Notes under the pieces: model-generated | Database searches by the model: none | The model's input: only the letters and a program-made list of their open reading frames with translations | Told to the model about the DNA's origin: nothing | DNA from: Pseudomonadota bacterium | GTDB lineage: Bacteria > Pseudomonadota > Alphaproteobacteria > Sphingomonadales > Sphingomonadaceae | NCBI GenBank assembly: GCA_023445495.1 | Contig: JAEXLC010000180.1 | Location: 1-64,000 of the forward strand | DNA: 64,000 bases | Reading direction: 5' to 3' | Shown here: positions 8,728 to 16,204 of the stretch, piece after piece | Position numbering within the stretch: the stretch's first letter is position 1 | Layout: each line of letters begins with the position of its first letter | Program-made: the position numbers and the translations under genes

Positions 8728-9336
8728 TCAGGCGTCTGCCAGTTCCGCCTTGGGGATCGCCGGGATCAGCCCGAGCGACAGCGTCTGGCCTTCCGCGCCA
8801 CCGATATAGGCGGTGACGCCGTTGACCTCATATTGCATCGCGAAATACTTGGAGTTCCCATAATCGGGATCGCCGCCAAAGGTCTCGTTGGTGAGGGCGA
8901 GCTGGAAGTTGGTGGTGCCCTGATCGACGATCAGGCCGCCCTGGTTCAGGATCGCCTGGCAGATCGCCGTCACGTCGAAGCCGTTGTTGGACGAGCCATA
9001 GATCGCGCGCTTCACCTGGAAAGGCGTGTTCGCGGACTGCGCCACGCTCGGCTGCGGCGCGGTGTTGAAATAATAGGCCGGATAGCCGGGCGACGGGATC
9101 AGATCGACCGTCGAATTCTCGACCGCGGCCAGACCGATCGGATTGCCGCTGTTCAGGCCGGTGGCGGTGTACCAGGCCAGGAAATATTTGGTCGCGCCGG
9201 AATCGGGATCGCCGAAGCTGCCATTGTTGACGGCAACGTCGTCATTTCCCCCGGCGACCATGGCCGCCACTTGCGAGGTGACGTCTTCCCCCATGGAATT
9301 GGACGCGTAGACGGCGAGAAGGATCGAGATGGTCAT
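8728..9336 (-). CDS. Two-repeat DUF3395-like protein of unknown function
   Basis: A 202-residue protein built from two similar units of about 80 residues (roughly 7-80 and 110-195). Each has the layout Y-S-N-G-DVT, a variable strand, then a FGDPD or FGGDPD turn, a KYF strand and a final LxLIP. The pattern resembles the C-terminal DnaJC11 (DUF3395) module, which also occurs alone in bacteria. There is no signal peptide or membrane segment, and cysteine is almost absent. An SD-like GGAG precedes the ATG at 9336. The gene is alone, with a long AT-rich region upstream, which suggests its own regulation. Function unknown. Confidence 0.7.
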   Translation of the reverse strand: MTISILLAVYASNSMGEDVTSQVAAMVAGGNDDVAVNNGSFGDPDSGATKYFLAWYTATGLNSGNPIGLAAVENSTVDLIPSPGYPAYYFNTAPQPSVAQSANTPFQVKRAIYGSSNNGFDVTAICQAILNQGGLIVDQGTTNFQLALTNETFGGDPDYGNSKYFAMQYEVNGVTAYIGGAEGQTLSLGLIPAIPKAELADA

Positions 9337-9698
9337 CGCAAATCTCCATTTTCGAAAAACGAGGCCGTACTTTGCGCTGATGTGCGGTGAATTGCTTCAT
9401 TTCGGACGCAAAATTCCCCAGCGTGGCGTTATGCGCCGCGACTCGAAAGGTTCTAATCAAGCAAATCAGTGAATAGTCTGCGACTTGTCTTGATATGGTT
9501 CAAGTGAATTTGCGTCGCAAATGGCGATTAAATTTGTACGTGACTTGATATTGTAAATTACAATGTAAGAACAATTTTGTTGTATTATAAATTGAATTTG
9601 ACGCAATCTTTCGGCGTATATCCGGGCTGAACCGGGGCGCGTTGGCGCAATGGTCTCGGCATTTGCCTCGCACCGGCAATCCGCCTAACCACCGCATC
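9337..9698. promoter_or_regulatory. 362-bp intergenic region with AT-rich island
   Basis: No gene is seen here. The stretch 9480-9605 is strikingly AT-rich for this genome and separates two divergent genes (start 9336 on minus, start 9699 on plus), so it probably holds both promoters. It contains the 15-bp palindrome listed separately. The edges return to normal GC. Confidence 0.6.
9550..9564. promoter_or_regulatory. Perfect 15-bp AT palindrome, candidate operator
   Basis: ATTGTAAATTACAAT is its own reverse complement around one central base. It lies in the middle of the AT-rich divergent promoter region. Size and symmetry suit a dimeric regulator such as a MarR or TetR type, but none is encoded next to it. 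Confidence 0.45.
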
Positions 9699-10874
9699 AT
9701 GTTGGCGGGGCTGATATTTGCGGTCGAGGAGGCGGAAGGCCGCCCGGGGACTCTGATGGCGACATTGCCGTTCGGCGGCATGACGCTGCTCGAATATCAG
9801 GCGCGGCTGCTGTTCGGGGCGGGCACCGAGCAGGTGCTGGTCGCAGTCGGCAGGATGACGCCGGCGCTGCTCGCCGCGGTCAATCGCGCCGCCAAGCGCC
9901 ATCCCCGCATCGAGATCGTCCGCTCGGCCGAGGAAGCTGCCGAGAAGATCACTCCGGGCGCACAGGTACTGGTGATGGCGGACGGGCTGGTCACCACCGA
10001 TCCGGTGATGGACCGGATGGCGAAGGCGGGCGGCGAGGCGCTGCTGGTCACCGACGATCCCACCTCGCCGGCGGCGATCGAGCGACTCGACATGCGTGAC
10101 AGCTGGGCTGGGATCGCCCGCATCTCGCTCGAGCAGCTCACCCAGATCGCGCAGATGCCCGAGGATTATGATTTCCAGTCGGCGCTGCTCCGCGTCGCCG
10201 CGCAATCGGGCGCCGAGCATGTCGGGCTGACCGCCGGCTGGTTAAAGGGCGGCCATGCCGTCGAGCGTAGTGTCGAGGGGCTGGCCGCGCGCAATACCGG
10301 GGTGCTCGCCGCGCTGACCGAGCGCCGCACCGACTGGGCGGATCGCTGGGTGTTCACCCGGGCCGCGCGAATCGTCCTGCCCGAACTGGTCGGCCGCAAC
10401 GTGCCGGGCTGGGCGGTGAGCGTTGGCGGCGGCGTGGTCTCGGCGATTTCGCTGGTCTGCACGGCGATGGGCTGGGTTGGCGCGGGCAGCGTCGTTGCCT
10501 TGCTCGGCACCGCGACTCTTGCCACGGGCGCGGCGATGGCGGTGCTGCGCGGCGAGGACAAGCGAGCGGGACTGCTCGAATGGGCGATCTTCGCGCTGTT
10601 CGCCCTGATCGCGCTGCTCAGTGGCTGGGTGGAATTCGCCGCCACCGGCAGCACCACACCTCCGGTGCTGGCGCTGGTTGCCGCAGCTGCGCAGTGGCTC
10701 GTCGAGCGGGTGCCGAGCCGGCCGAAGCGCTGGTGGTCGAGCCCCTCGGCGCATCTGCTGGTTTTTTCGCCCTTCGCCTTGTCCGGATTCGCGACAATCG
10801 GGCTTGCTGCAGTTGCGATATATTCCTTCGCCACGCTCGCTGCGGCAGTTGAGGGTACGCGCGAAAAAGCTTAG
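9699..10874 (+). CDS. Membrane protein, degenerate nucleotidyltransferase / CDP-alcohol transferase-like fusion
   Basis: A 391-residue protein with two halves. Residues 1-190 look like a GT-A nucleotidyltransferase fold: a first strand LAGLIFAVEEAEG, then LPFGGMTLLEYQARLL where LxGxPLLE..xR is usual, then alternating strands and helices. The usual GGxGxR nucleotide loop is missing. Residues 230-390 hold about five hydrophobic helices preceded by TRAARIVLPELVGRNVPGW, recalling CDP-alcohol phosphatidyltransferases, but the catalytic DGxxAR motif is absent. It may be a pseudo-enzyme of that fusion type (inference). I chose the ATG at 9699; a TTG at 9642 is possible. It is the first gene of an operon with the DUF2336 and kinase genes. 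Confidence 0.65.
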   Translation: MLAGLIFAVEEAEGRPGTLMATLPFGGMTLLEYQARLLFGAGTEQVLVAVGRMTPALLAAVNRAAKRHPRIEIVRSAEEAAEKITPGAQVLVMADGLVTTDPVMDRMAKAGGEALLVTDDPTSPAAIERLDMRDSWAGIARISLEQLTQIAQMPEDYDFQSALLRVAAQSGAEHVGLTAGWLKGGHAVERSVEGLAARNTGVLAALTERRTDWADRWVFTRAARIVLPELVGRNVPGWAVSVGGGVVSAISLVCTAMGWVGAGSVVALLGTATLATGAAMAVLRGEDKRAGLLEWAIFALFALIALLSGWVEFAATGSTTPPVLALVAAAAQWLVERVPSRPKRWWSSPSAHLLVFSPFALSGFATIGLAAVAIYSFATLAAAVEGTREKA

Positions 10875-10885
10875 TCTCGTCTTAA
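10871..10885 (+). promoter_or_regulatory. CtrA-like box upstream of the DUF2336 gene
   Basis: TTAG-N7-TTAA, one base off the alphaproteobacterial CtrA consensus TTAA-N7-TTAA, 26 bp before the ATG at 10911. It overlaps the stop codon of the preceding gene. A single near-match is weak evidence. Confidence 0.3.
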
Positions 10886-10910
10886 GGACATTTCCGTTAG
10901 CTTGGGGTCG

Positions 10911-12011
10911 ATGTCGGATAATCCCGTCGACATGCGCGATGGCTTGGCCGTCAGCGCCCGGGAGTTGCTTGCACGTGCGGCGGCTGCGGAGTTGCGCGCC
11001 TATAAGGGTCTGATGGTCGCCGTTGATGATTTCTTCCTGCCCGAAGAGGCACGGCTCGACGAGCATAGCCGCGCTGGCTTGGCCGCGCTGCTGCGTGGAC
11101 TCGTGGAGACGGTGGAAGGCGAGATTCGCGAGCATGCCGTACGGTTGCTGACTGGGCGCAGCGAATCGCTGCTGGTCGCGAAGCTGATCGAGCCGGGCAC
11201 TTCGGTGCTCGCCAGGCTGTGGAATTCCGGGCTGCTGCGCGACAGCGAGCTGATGGGCGAGCTGATCGCGCGGGTGCGCCAGGAGATGCTGGGCGCGGCG
11301 CTGCCGATGAGCGCGCCGGACGATCCCGAGCGGCCGAGCCTGATCAACCGATTCGTCCAACACCCCGATCGCGTGGTCGCGGCGAGCGCGATGGCGGTGC
11401 TGATCGCCGAGAGCCGTCGTCGGGGTAGTCCCGAAGTGGGACAGTTCCAGACCGAGCTGCCCGCCGAGCTGCATCACCGGCTGGTGTGGTGGACGGCGGC
11501 GGCGCTGCGCGAACGCGTGATCGATGCCAGCGAATCGCTCGATCGCGCCCTGTGCGACGCGGCGCAGCGCAGCCTGGCTGCCTATGACGAGGGTGACCGG
11601 CTCGAAGCCGCGGCGATGCGCTTCGCCGCTGCGATCGATGCGCAGCCGGGCGAGCTTTCGGGCATGCTGGTCGAGTCGCTGGGCGACCGGCGGATCGTGC
11701 TGTTCATCGCCCTGCTGGGGCATGCGATGGGCGTGCCCTATGAACTGGCGCGCGACCTGGTGCTGGATCCGGCGGCGGACCGGCTGTGGCTGGCGCTGCG
11801 GGCGCTGGAGATCGGCCGCGAAGGCGTGGCCCAGATCGGCTATGCGCTGAGCGAAGCCGATCCGCGCCGCGACCTGGAGAAGTTCGCCGACACGCTCGAC
11901 ACGATCGCCGCGATCGCGCCGGCCGATGCGCGCGCCGCGCTGGCGCCGCTCAAGCTCGATCCCGATTACCGCGCTGCGCTGATCGCCCTCCAGCGGGGAG
12001 GGATGAAGTGA
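10911..12011 (+). CDS. DUF2336 domain protein
   Basis: A 366-residue, largely helical protein with no signal peptide or membrane segment, matching the alphaproteobacterial DUF2336 family (repeated helical pairs resembling HEAT units). Such proteins are of unknown role and often lie near signalling genes. An in-frame TTG at 10902 is possible, but the ATG at 10911 is preferred. Its end overlaps the start of the kinase gene by four bases (GTGA), which implies translational coupling and probable stoichiometric production with the kinase. A regulatory role on or through that kinase is inference. Confidence 0.82.
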   Translation: MSDNPVDMRDGLAVSARELLARAAAAELRAYKGLMVAVDDFFLPEEARLDEHSRAGLAALLRGLVETVEGEIREHAVRLLTGRSESLLVAKLIEPGTSVLARLWNSGLLRDSELMGELIARVRQEMLGAALPMSAPDDPERPSLINRFVQHPDRVVAASAMAVLIAESRRRGSPEVGQFQTELPAELHHRLVWWTAAALRERVIDASESLDRALCDAAQRSLAAYDEGDRLEAAAMRFAAAIDAQPGELSGMLVESLGDRRIVLFIALLGHAMGVPYELARDLVLDPAADRLWLALRALEIGREGVAQIGYALSEADPRRDLEKFADTLDTIAAIAPADARAALAPLKLDPDYRAALIALQRGGMK

Positions 12012-13405
12012 ACATCATCGATCCTTCGCTGCCGCTGTCGATCGCCCGGCTCGATGCCGAGGGGCGGCTGATCGATGCCGAGGCGCGGCTGTTCGAGCTG
12101 AACATGCGGGCCGGCGGCAATATCGGCACGCCGCTCGCCGTGCCGCAGATCGCGACGCTGGCGCGGCTGTCGCAGCGGCTGGGCATCGCCATCTCGCGGA
12201 ACGTGATCGCTGCGGACGGCGAGGATGACCTGGAATTGTGGGTGCGTGCCGAGCCCGAGCAGGGTGGGGTGCGGCTCGAAGTCAGCGGCTGGCGGCTGCG
12301 GCCGGGCTGGCGCGCGCCGGCGAGCGAGCCCGAGCGCGATGGCGACTTCTTCCGTTCCGCGGCCGACTGGTTGTGGGAAACCGACGCGTCGCTGCGCATC
12401 ACCTTCCTCTCGATCGAAGCAGGCGCGCGCTATGGCTTCGACAGCTCGACGATGCTCGGCCAGCCGCTCACCCGGCTGTTCCGTCTTGAGCAGGACGAAA
12501 CGGGCGAGCTGCCGATCCTGACCGCTGTGGCGGCGCAGGGGCGGTTCGACGGGCAGAAGGCAGAACTGCGCGGGACGGGCCGGATGGTCCGCCTCGCCGC
12601 GACGCCGCGCACCGATCCGGGCGGGCGCTTCGCCGGGTTCGTCGGCGCGGCGCATATGCTCGACCAGGCCGGGCCTGCTGCGCCGAAGATGGACGCGCCG
12701 GTGCCCGCCGCCGCCGTGCCGTTCGGCGGCTTCCCCGATTCGTTCAGTCAGCGGCTCGATCGCGCGCTGCGCGGGCCGCTCGGCAAGATCATCGCCAACG
12801 CCGATTCGATCAGCGCGCAGACCGAGGGGCCGCTCAAACCCGACTATGCCGAATATGCCAGCGACATCGCCAATGCCGGGCGGCATCTGCTCGGGCTGGT
12901 CGACGACCTGGTCGACCTCCAGGCGATCGAGCGCGACGATTTCGACACGGCGGACGAAGCGATCGACCTCGCCGATGTCGCAAGGCGTGCCGCCGGGCTG
13001 CTCGCGGTACGCGCGGCGCAGGCCGAGGTGCGCATCGACCGGCCGGCGATGGACGAGAATGTGCCCGTGCATGGCGAGTTCCGCCGGGCGCTGCAGGTGC
13101 TGGTCAACCTGATCGGCAACGCGGTGCGCTATTCGCCGACCGGGGCGATGGTGTGGATCCGGCTCGAGCGCGACGAAAGCCATGGCCATGTGATCGTCGC
13201 CGATCAGGGCAAGGGTATCGCCGAGGCGGACCAGGAGAAGATCTTCGAGAAGTTCGGCCGGGTCGATCCGACCGAGCCGGGCGGTTCGGGGCTGGGCCTC
13301 TATATCGCGCGCAGGCTCGCCCGGGCGATGGGCGGCGACCTGATGGTCGACAGCGCGCCGGGCCAGGGCGCCCGCTTCGTGTTCAGCCTGCCGATCCGGC
13401 AATAG
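12008..13405 (+). CDS. PAS-histidine-kinase-like protein lacking the phospho-acceptor histidine
   Basis: A 465-residue cytoplasmic protein starting with GTG inside the preceding stop. A PAS-like domain lies at about residues 115-225 (AADWLWETDASLRITFLS). The dimerisation helix reads LDRALRGPLGKII, and the position where HisKA proteins have His before E/A-LR-x-PL is Arg252. The ATP-binding domain is intact: N box NLIGNAVRYSP near 363, G1 DQGKGI near 399, G2 GGSGLGLYIARR near 425. It should bind ATP but cannot autophosphorylate in the usual way, so it is likely a pseudokinase or ATP-dependent switch (inference). No response regulator follows it. Confidence 0.85.
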   Translation: MNIIDPSLPLSIARLDAEGRLIDAEARLFELNMRAGGNIGTPLAVPQIATLARLSQRLGIAISRNVIAADGEDDLELWVRAEPEQGGVRLEVSGWRLRPGWRAPASEPERDGDFFRSAADWLWETDASLRITFLSIEAGARYGFDSSTMLGQPLTRLFRLEQDETGELPILTAVAAQGRFDGQKAELRGTGRMVRLAATPRTDPGGRFAGFVGAAHMLDQAGPAAPKMDAPVPAAAVPFGGFPDSFSQRLDRALRGPLGKIIANADSISAQTEGPLKPDYAEYASDIANAGRHLLGLVDDLVDLQAIERDDFDTADEAIDLADVARRAAGLLAVRAAQAEVRIDRPAMDENVPVHGEFRRALQVLVNLIGNAVRYSPTGAMVWIRLERDESHGHVIVADQGKGIAEADQEKIFEKFGRVDPTEPGGSGLGLYIARRLARAMGGDLMVDSAPGQGARFVFSLPIRQ

Positions 13406-13430
13406 GGCGCCCGCCGGTCTGGCGGACGCC
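13406..13430. terminator. Hairpin terminator between convergent genes
   Basis: 10-bp stem GGCGCCCGCC / GGCGGACGCC with one mismatch and a 5-base loop, immediately after the kinase stop codon and before the converging gene ending at 13447. A short TTAT follows on the plus strand. Confidence 0.6.
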
Positions 13431-13446
13431 TTATCGTCAGTCTCCT

Positions 13447-13764
13447 TTAGCGGCGGCAGACCGTCACGCGGTGGCCACGGCGCCATTCGTTCCAGCAGAC
13501 GCGGCGGTTGTGATAATAGCGGCGGTCATAGCCATAGCCGCGGCCGCGATCCCAGCCGCGATGGCGGCCACGATCCCAGTGACGACGGTCATACTGGCGA
13601 TCCCGATAGCGCTCGCGATAGCGCCAGTCCTGCGCGGCAGGGGCCGCTGCGGCGAGCGCGATCACGCTGGTGACAGGTGCCGGCGCGGCGGCGGCCGGGG
13701 TGGCGGCGCCGGCAACGCCGACCGTGGCCAGCGCGGCCGCGGCGATCAGCTTGGCAAGGTTCAT
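13447..13764 (-). CDS. Small secreted Arg/Tyr-rich protein
   Basis: A 105-residue protein. Residues 1-27 form a clear Sec signal peptide (MNLAKLIAAAALATVGVAGA, then ATPAAA). The mature part is dominated by Arg, Tyr, Trp and Asp in a loose YRxRYxDRxYDRR rhythm and closes with a two-cysteine segment CWNEWRRGHRVTVC. The very high positive charge suggests binding to an acidic surface such as LPS, exopolysaccharide or nucleic acid (inference). A GGAGAG ribosome site precedes the ATG. No operon partners. Confidence 0.75.
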   Translation of the reverse strand: MNLAKLIAAAALATVGVAGAATPAAAAPAPVTSVIALAAAAPAAQDWRYRERYRDRQYDRRHWDRGRHRGWDRGRGYGYDRRYYHNRRVCWNEWRRGHRVTVCRR

Positions 13765-14014
13765 TGCAACTCTCCATTCCTCTCTTCCCGCATGCCCGCT
13801 TTCTACGCCCGGGAAACGGTCCGGTTGCTGAACTGCGCTGTAAGCCTGGGTACAGCTTTCCGTTCCGGGTCCCGGCTGCGTGCCTTGGAGAAGATCGGCT
13901 TAGGGGGAAGCGCCGGGAGACTATCCCGTATCGGACTAATCGGTCCCCGCGCATGATGGACAAGTAAAATCAAAGACAACATGCTGCCTGTTCTTCGGGG
14001 GAAGGGGCGGTTAC

Positions 14015-15721
14015 ATGGCGGTTTCGGAGATCATCGCGAAGGGTGCCGACGGATATTATCGTCCGCAGAACGAGGCGGAAGTCGTGGCGCTGGTGAAATA
14101 CGCCGTCGCGAACACGCTGCAGATCCGCGTCCGCGGCGCTTCGCATTCAACGGCATGGAGCATCTTCACCGATCCCGTCGGCGGGCTGCCGGTGAACCGC
14201 ACGCTGACCCGCCGCCCGCCGGCCGGCAGCAACCTCGATCTCTCGCTCGACAGGATGAACGGCCTGGCCTGGATCGACGAGGCGCAGGGGGTGGTCGAGG
14301 CCGAGGCTGGTATTCATCTGGGCGCGGATCCCTATAATCCGCTCGGCCGGGCAGACCTCGACAACAGCCTGCTCTTCCAGCTCTTCGAGAAGGGCTGGGG
14401 GCTGAACGATCTCGGCGGGATTACCCATCAGACGGTAGCCGGCTTCCTGAGTACGGGGTCTTCCGGCGGATCGCTGATCTATGAACTCAACAATGTCGTG
14501 GCGTTCCGCGTGATCGATGGACGTGGCGAGGCGGCGTGGATCGAGAAGGGGGATCCCCAGTTCGACGCGATCTCGGTGTCCGTCGGCCTGCTCGGGATCA
14601 TCACCAAGGTCCGGCTGAAGTGCAATCGCAGCTTCCGGGTGGTCGGCGACGAGGTGACGACTCCGCCCGATCTCGATCAATGCCCGATCGACCTGTTCGG
14701 CGAGGGCAGGCTCGGCAAGCCGTCGATGCAGCAATTCCTGGTCGAGCGCCCCTATAGCCGGCTGCTCTGGTGGCCCCAAAAGGGCGCCGAGCGCGTGGTG
14801 ATCTGGCAGGCGGACCGCGTCGAAGGGCCGCCACCGCCCGATTACAAGCCGGTGCCCTATCAGGAGTTCGCGCCGAACCTGCTGGGCTGGATCGAGCAGC
14901 TGGTCGGGTCGATCTTCTACACCTTGCTTGGCAACAAGGGCTTCGGCGCGAACGTGCCCAAGCTGCTCCATTGCTTCCTGCGCTTCTGCCACTGCGTGAC
15001 GAGGCTCTGGACGCCGGCCATCTCGGCGCCGGTCGCCGCAGTGGCGGCCACGCTGGTCACGCTTGTGCTGGCCGTGCTGCTCGTGCTGCCGATGCTGTTC
15101 TTCATCCTGTTCCCGGGGGTTCTCGCCAGGCTCTTCGCTCCGGCGCTCGGGCTCTTCCAGCCGATGACCGCGCCCGGGAAGGACAAGTTCGACGATTTCT
15201 ACTGGCGCAGTCTCTGCATGGACAACACCGCCGACGACATATTGATGGGCACCGAGTTCACCGAGATCTGGATCCCGCTCAAATATAGCGAGCAGTGTAT
15301 GGACCTGATGCGCGACATGTTCGTCACCAGGGGCGTGCCCGCGACCGGGTGGTTCTCGACCGAGGTCTATGCGGCAATGCCGAGCAGCGCCTGGCTCAGC
15401 GCGGCCTATTCCGACGGGCAGGACGACTATAAGGACGGTGTGATCCGCTTCGACATATTCTGGTTCCGCGGGAATAGCGGCGAGCCCAATGTCGAGGGCG
15501 GATTCTATCAGCAATATTGGGATCTTTTCCGTGACAACGGCATCCCGTTCCGCCTGCACTGGGGCAAATATGTTCCGGCCTATGATTTCCCGGAATGGGC
15601 GGAATATTATCGCACGAACCTGCCGCGGTTCGACGATTTCATGAAGCTGCGCGCCGAGCGGGATCCGAACGGCATATTCTTCACCAGCTATTGGCGGCAG
15701 CGCTTTACCGGCACGGCCTGA
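14015..15721 (+). CDS. FAD-linked oxidase of the aldonolactone/alditol oxidase type with a membrane insertion
   Basis: A 568-residue flavoprotein. The N-terminal FAD-binding PCMH domain covers about residues 10-210, with VRGASHS near 40-46 in the position of the VAO-family R-G-x-G-H-S loop, and THQTVAGFLSTGSSGG downstream. The C-terminal region has the HWGK motif (FRLHWGKYVP) and RDPNGIFF typical of D-arabinono-lactone and alditol oxidases. Between them, residues 333-375 form two adjacent hydrophobic helices, rare for this family and likely to anchor the enzyme in the membrane. Electrons would pass to O2 or a respiratory acceptor. Substrate unknown; no partner gene is adjacent. Confidence 0.8.
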   Translation: MAVSEIIAKGADGYYRPQNEAEVVALVKYAVANTLQIRVRGASHSTAWSIFTDPVGGLPVNRTLTRRPPAGSNLDLSLDRMNGLAWIDEAQGVVEAEAGIHLGADPYNPLGRADLDNSLLFQLFEKGWGLNDLGGITHQTVAGFLSTGSSGGSLIYELNNVVAFRVIDGRGEAAWIEKGDPQFDAISVSVGLLGIITKVRLKCNRSFRVVGDEVTTPPDLDQCPIDLFGEGRLGKPSMQQFLVERPYSRLLWWPQKGAERVVIWQADRVEGPPPPDYKPVPYQEFAPNLLGWIEQLVGSIFYTLLGNKGFGANVPKLLHCFLRFCHCVTRLWTPAISAPVAAVAATLVTLVLAVLLVLPMLFFILFPGVLARLFAPALGLFQPMTAPGKDKFDDFYWRSLCMDNTADDILMGTEFTEIWIPLKYSEQCMDLMRDMFVTRGVPATGWFSTEVYAAMPSSAWLSAAYSDGQDDYKDGVIRFDIFWFRGNSGEPNVEGGFYQQYWDLFRDNGIPFRLHWGKYVPAYDFPEWAEYYRTNLPRFDDFMKLRAERDPNGIFFTSYWRQRFTGTA

Positions 15722-15728
15722 GGCATAT

Positions 15729-15971
15729 TCAGCCCGCGTCGCGCTCCGCCCGGCGCGCGGCCCTGCGTTCGGCGCGGGTGGGGACGAGGCGGACGCCGCC
15801 GACCAGGATCGCGCTGAGCAGCGCGATGATCCCGCCGCGCACCACCCAGGTCTGGCTGCCGATCATCGGGCTGGAGATCGGCGCCCGCAGCACGCCCAGG
15901 CCCTGGAGCATGAACACCACGCCGGCGATGAAGCCGAGGATACCGATCAGGATCAGGATGTTCTGGCGCAT
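15729..15971 (-). CDS. Small two-helix membrane protein
   Basis: An 80-residue protein with two hydrophobic segments (residues 4-27 and about 47-63) and a strongly basic C-terminus (RAERRAARRAERDAG) that would stay in the cytoplasm. The ATG at 15971 (MRQNILILIGILGF) is preferred over an in-frame start at 16046, which adds residues unlike a membrane leader. Convergent with the flavoprotein gene. Function unknown. Confidence 0.7.
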   Translation of the reverse strand: MRQNILILIGILGFIAGVVFMLQGLGVLRAPISSPMIGSQTWVVRGGIIALLSAILVGGVRLVPTRAERRAARRAERDAG

Positions 15972-16054
15972 TCGGGCGACTCCAGCGAGGCGTGGAATGG
16001 TTAACCCAATTTCCGGGGCTCGCGAAGGCGGGAAACGCGCGCCCAAATCACATC

Positions 16055-16140
16055 GTCACCCTGAACTGGTTTCAGGGTCCAAGGTGCCTCGGGCGATATC
16101 GCTGGGGGAGAGTTGGATGCTGAAACAAGTTCAGCATGAC
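16055..16140. repeat. 86-bp intergenic element, copy 1
   Basis: The ends are imperfect inverted copies of each other. Each end is itself a small hairpin (CCTGAA..TTCAGG on the left, GCTGAA..TTCAGC on the right), bounded by GTCAC and ATGAC. Two more copies of exactly the same length are at 47294 and 51402, the last in opposite orientation. Confidence 0.8.
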
Positions 16141-16157
16141 AGGCTTCGGGCCTGTAC

Positions 16158-16192
16158 CCCGTCATCCCCGCCTGTCTGGCGGGAATGACGGG
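16158..16192. terminator. Hairpin downstream of gltA
   Basis: 15-bp stem (CCCGTCATCCCCGCC against GGCGGGAATGACGGG, one mismatch) with loop TGTCT, 12 bp past the gltA stop. It is related to the family A palindromes, so it is both a repeat and a plausible end of the gltX-gltA transcript. Confidence 0.55.
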
Positions 16193-16204
16193 AAGGGCTT
16201 TGTG

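Noticed and set aside
9642..9698. TTG start 19 residues upstream of the transferase-like gene
   Set aside because: The added residues (AQWSRHLPRTGNPPNHRI) do not resemble the fold start and no ribosome site precedes it, so the ATG at 9699 is preferred.
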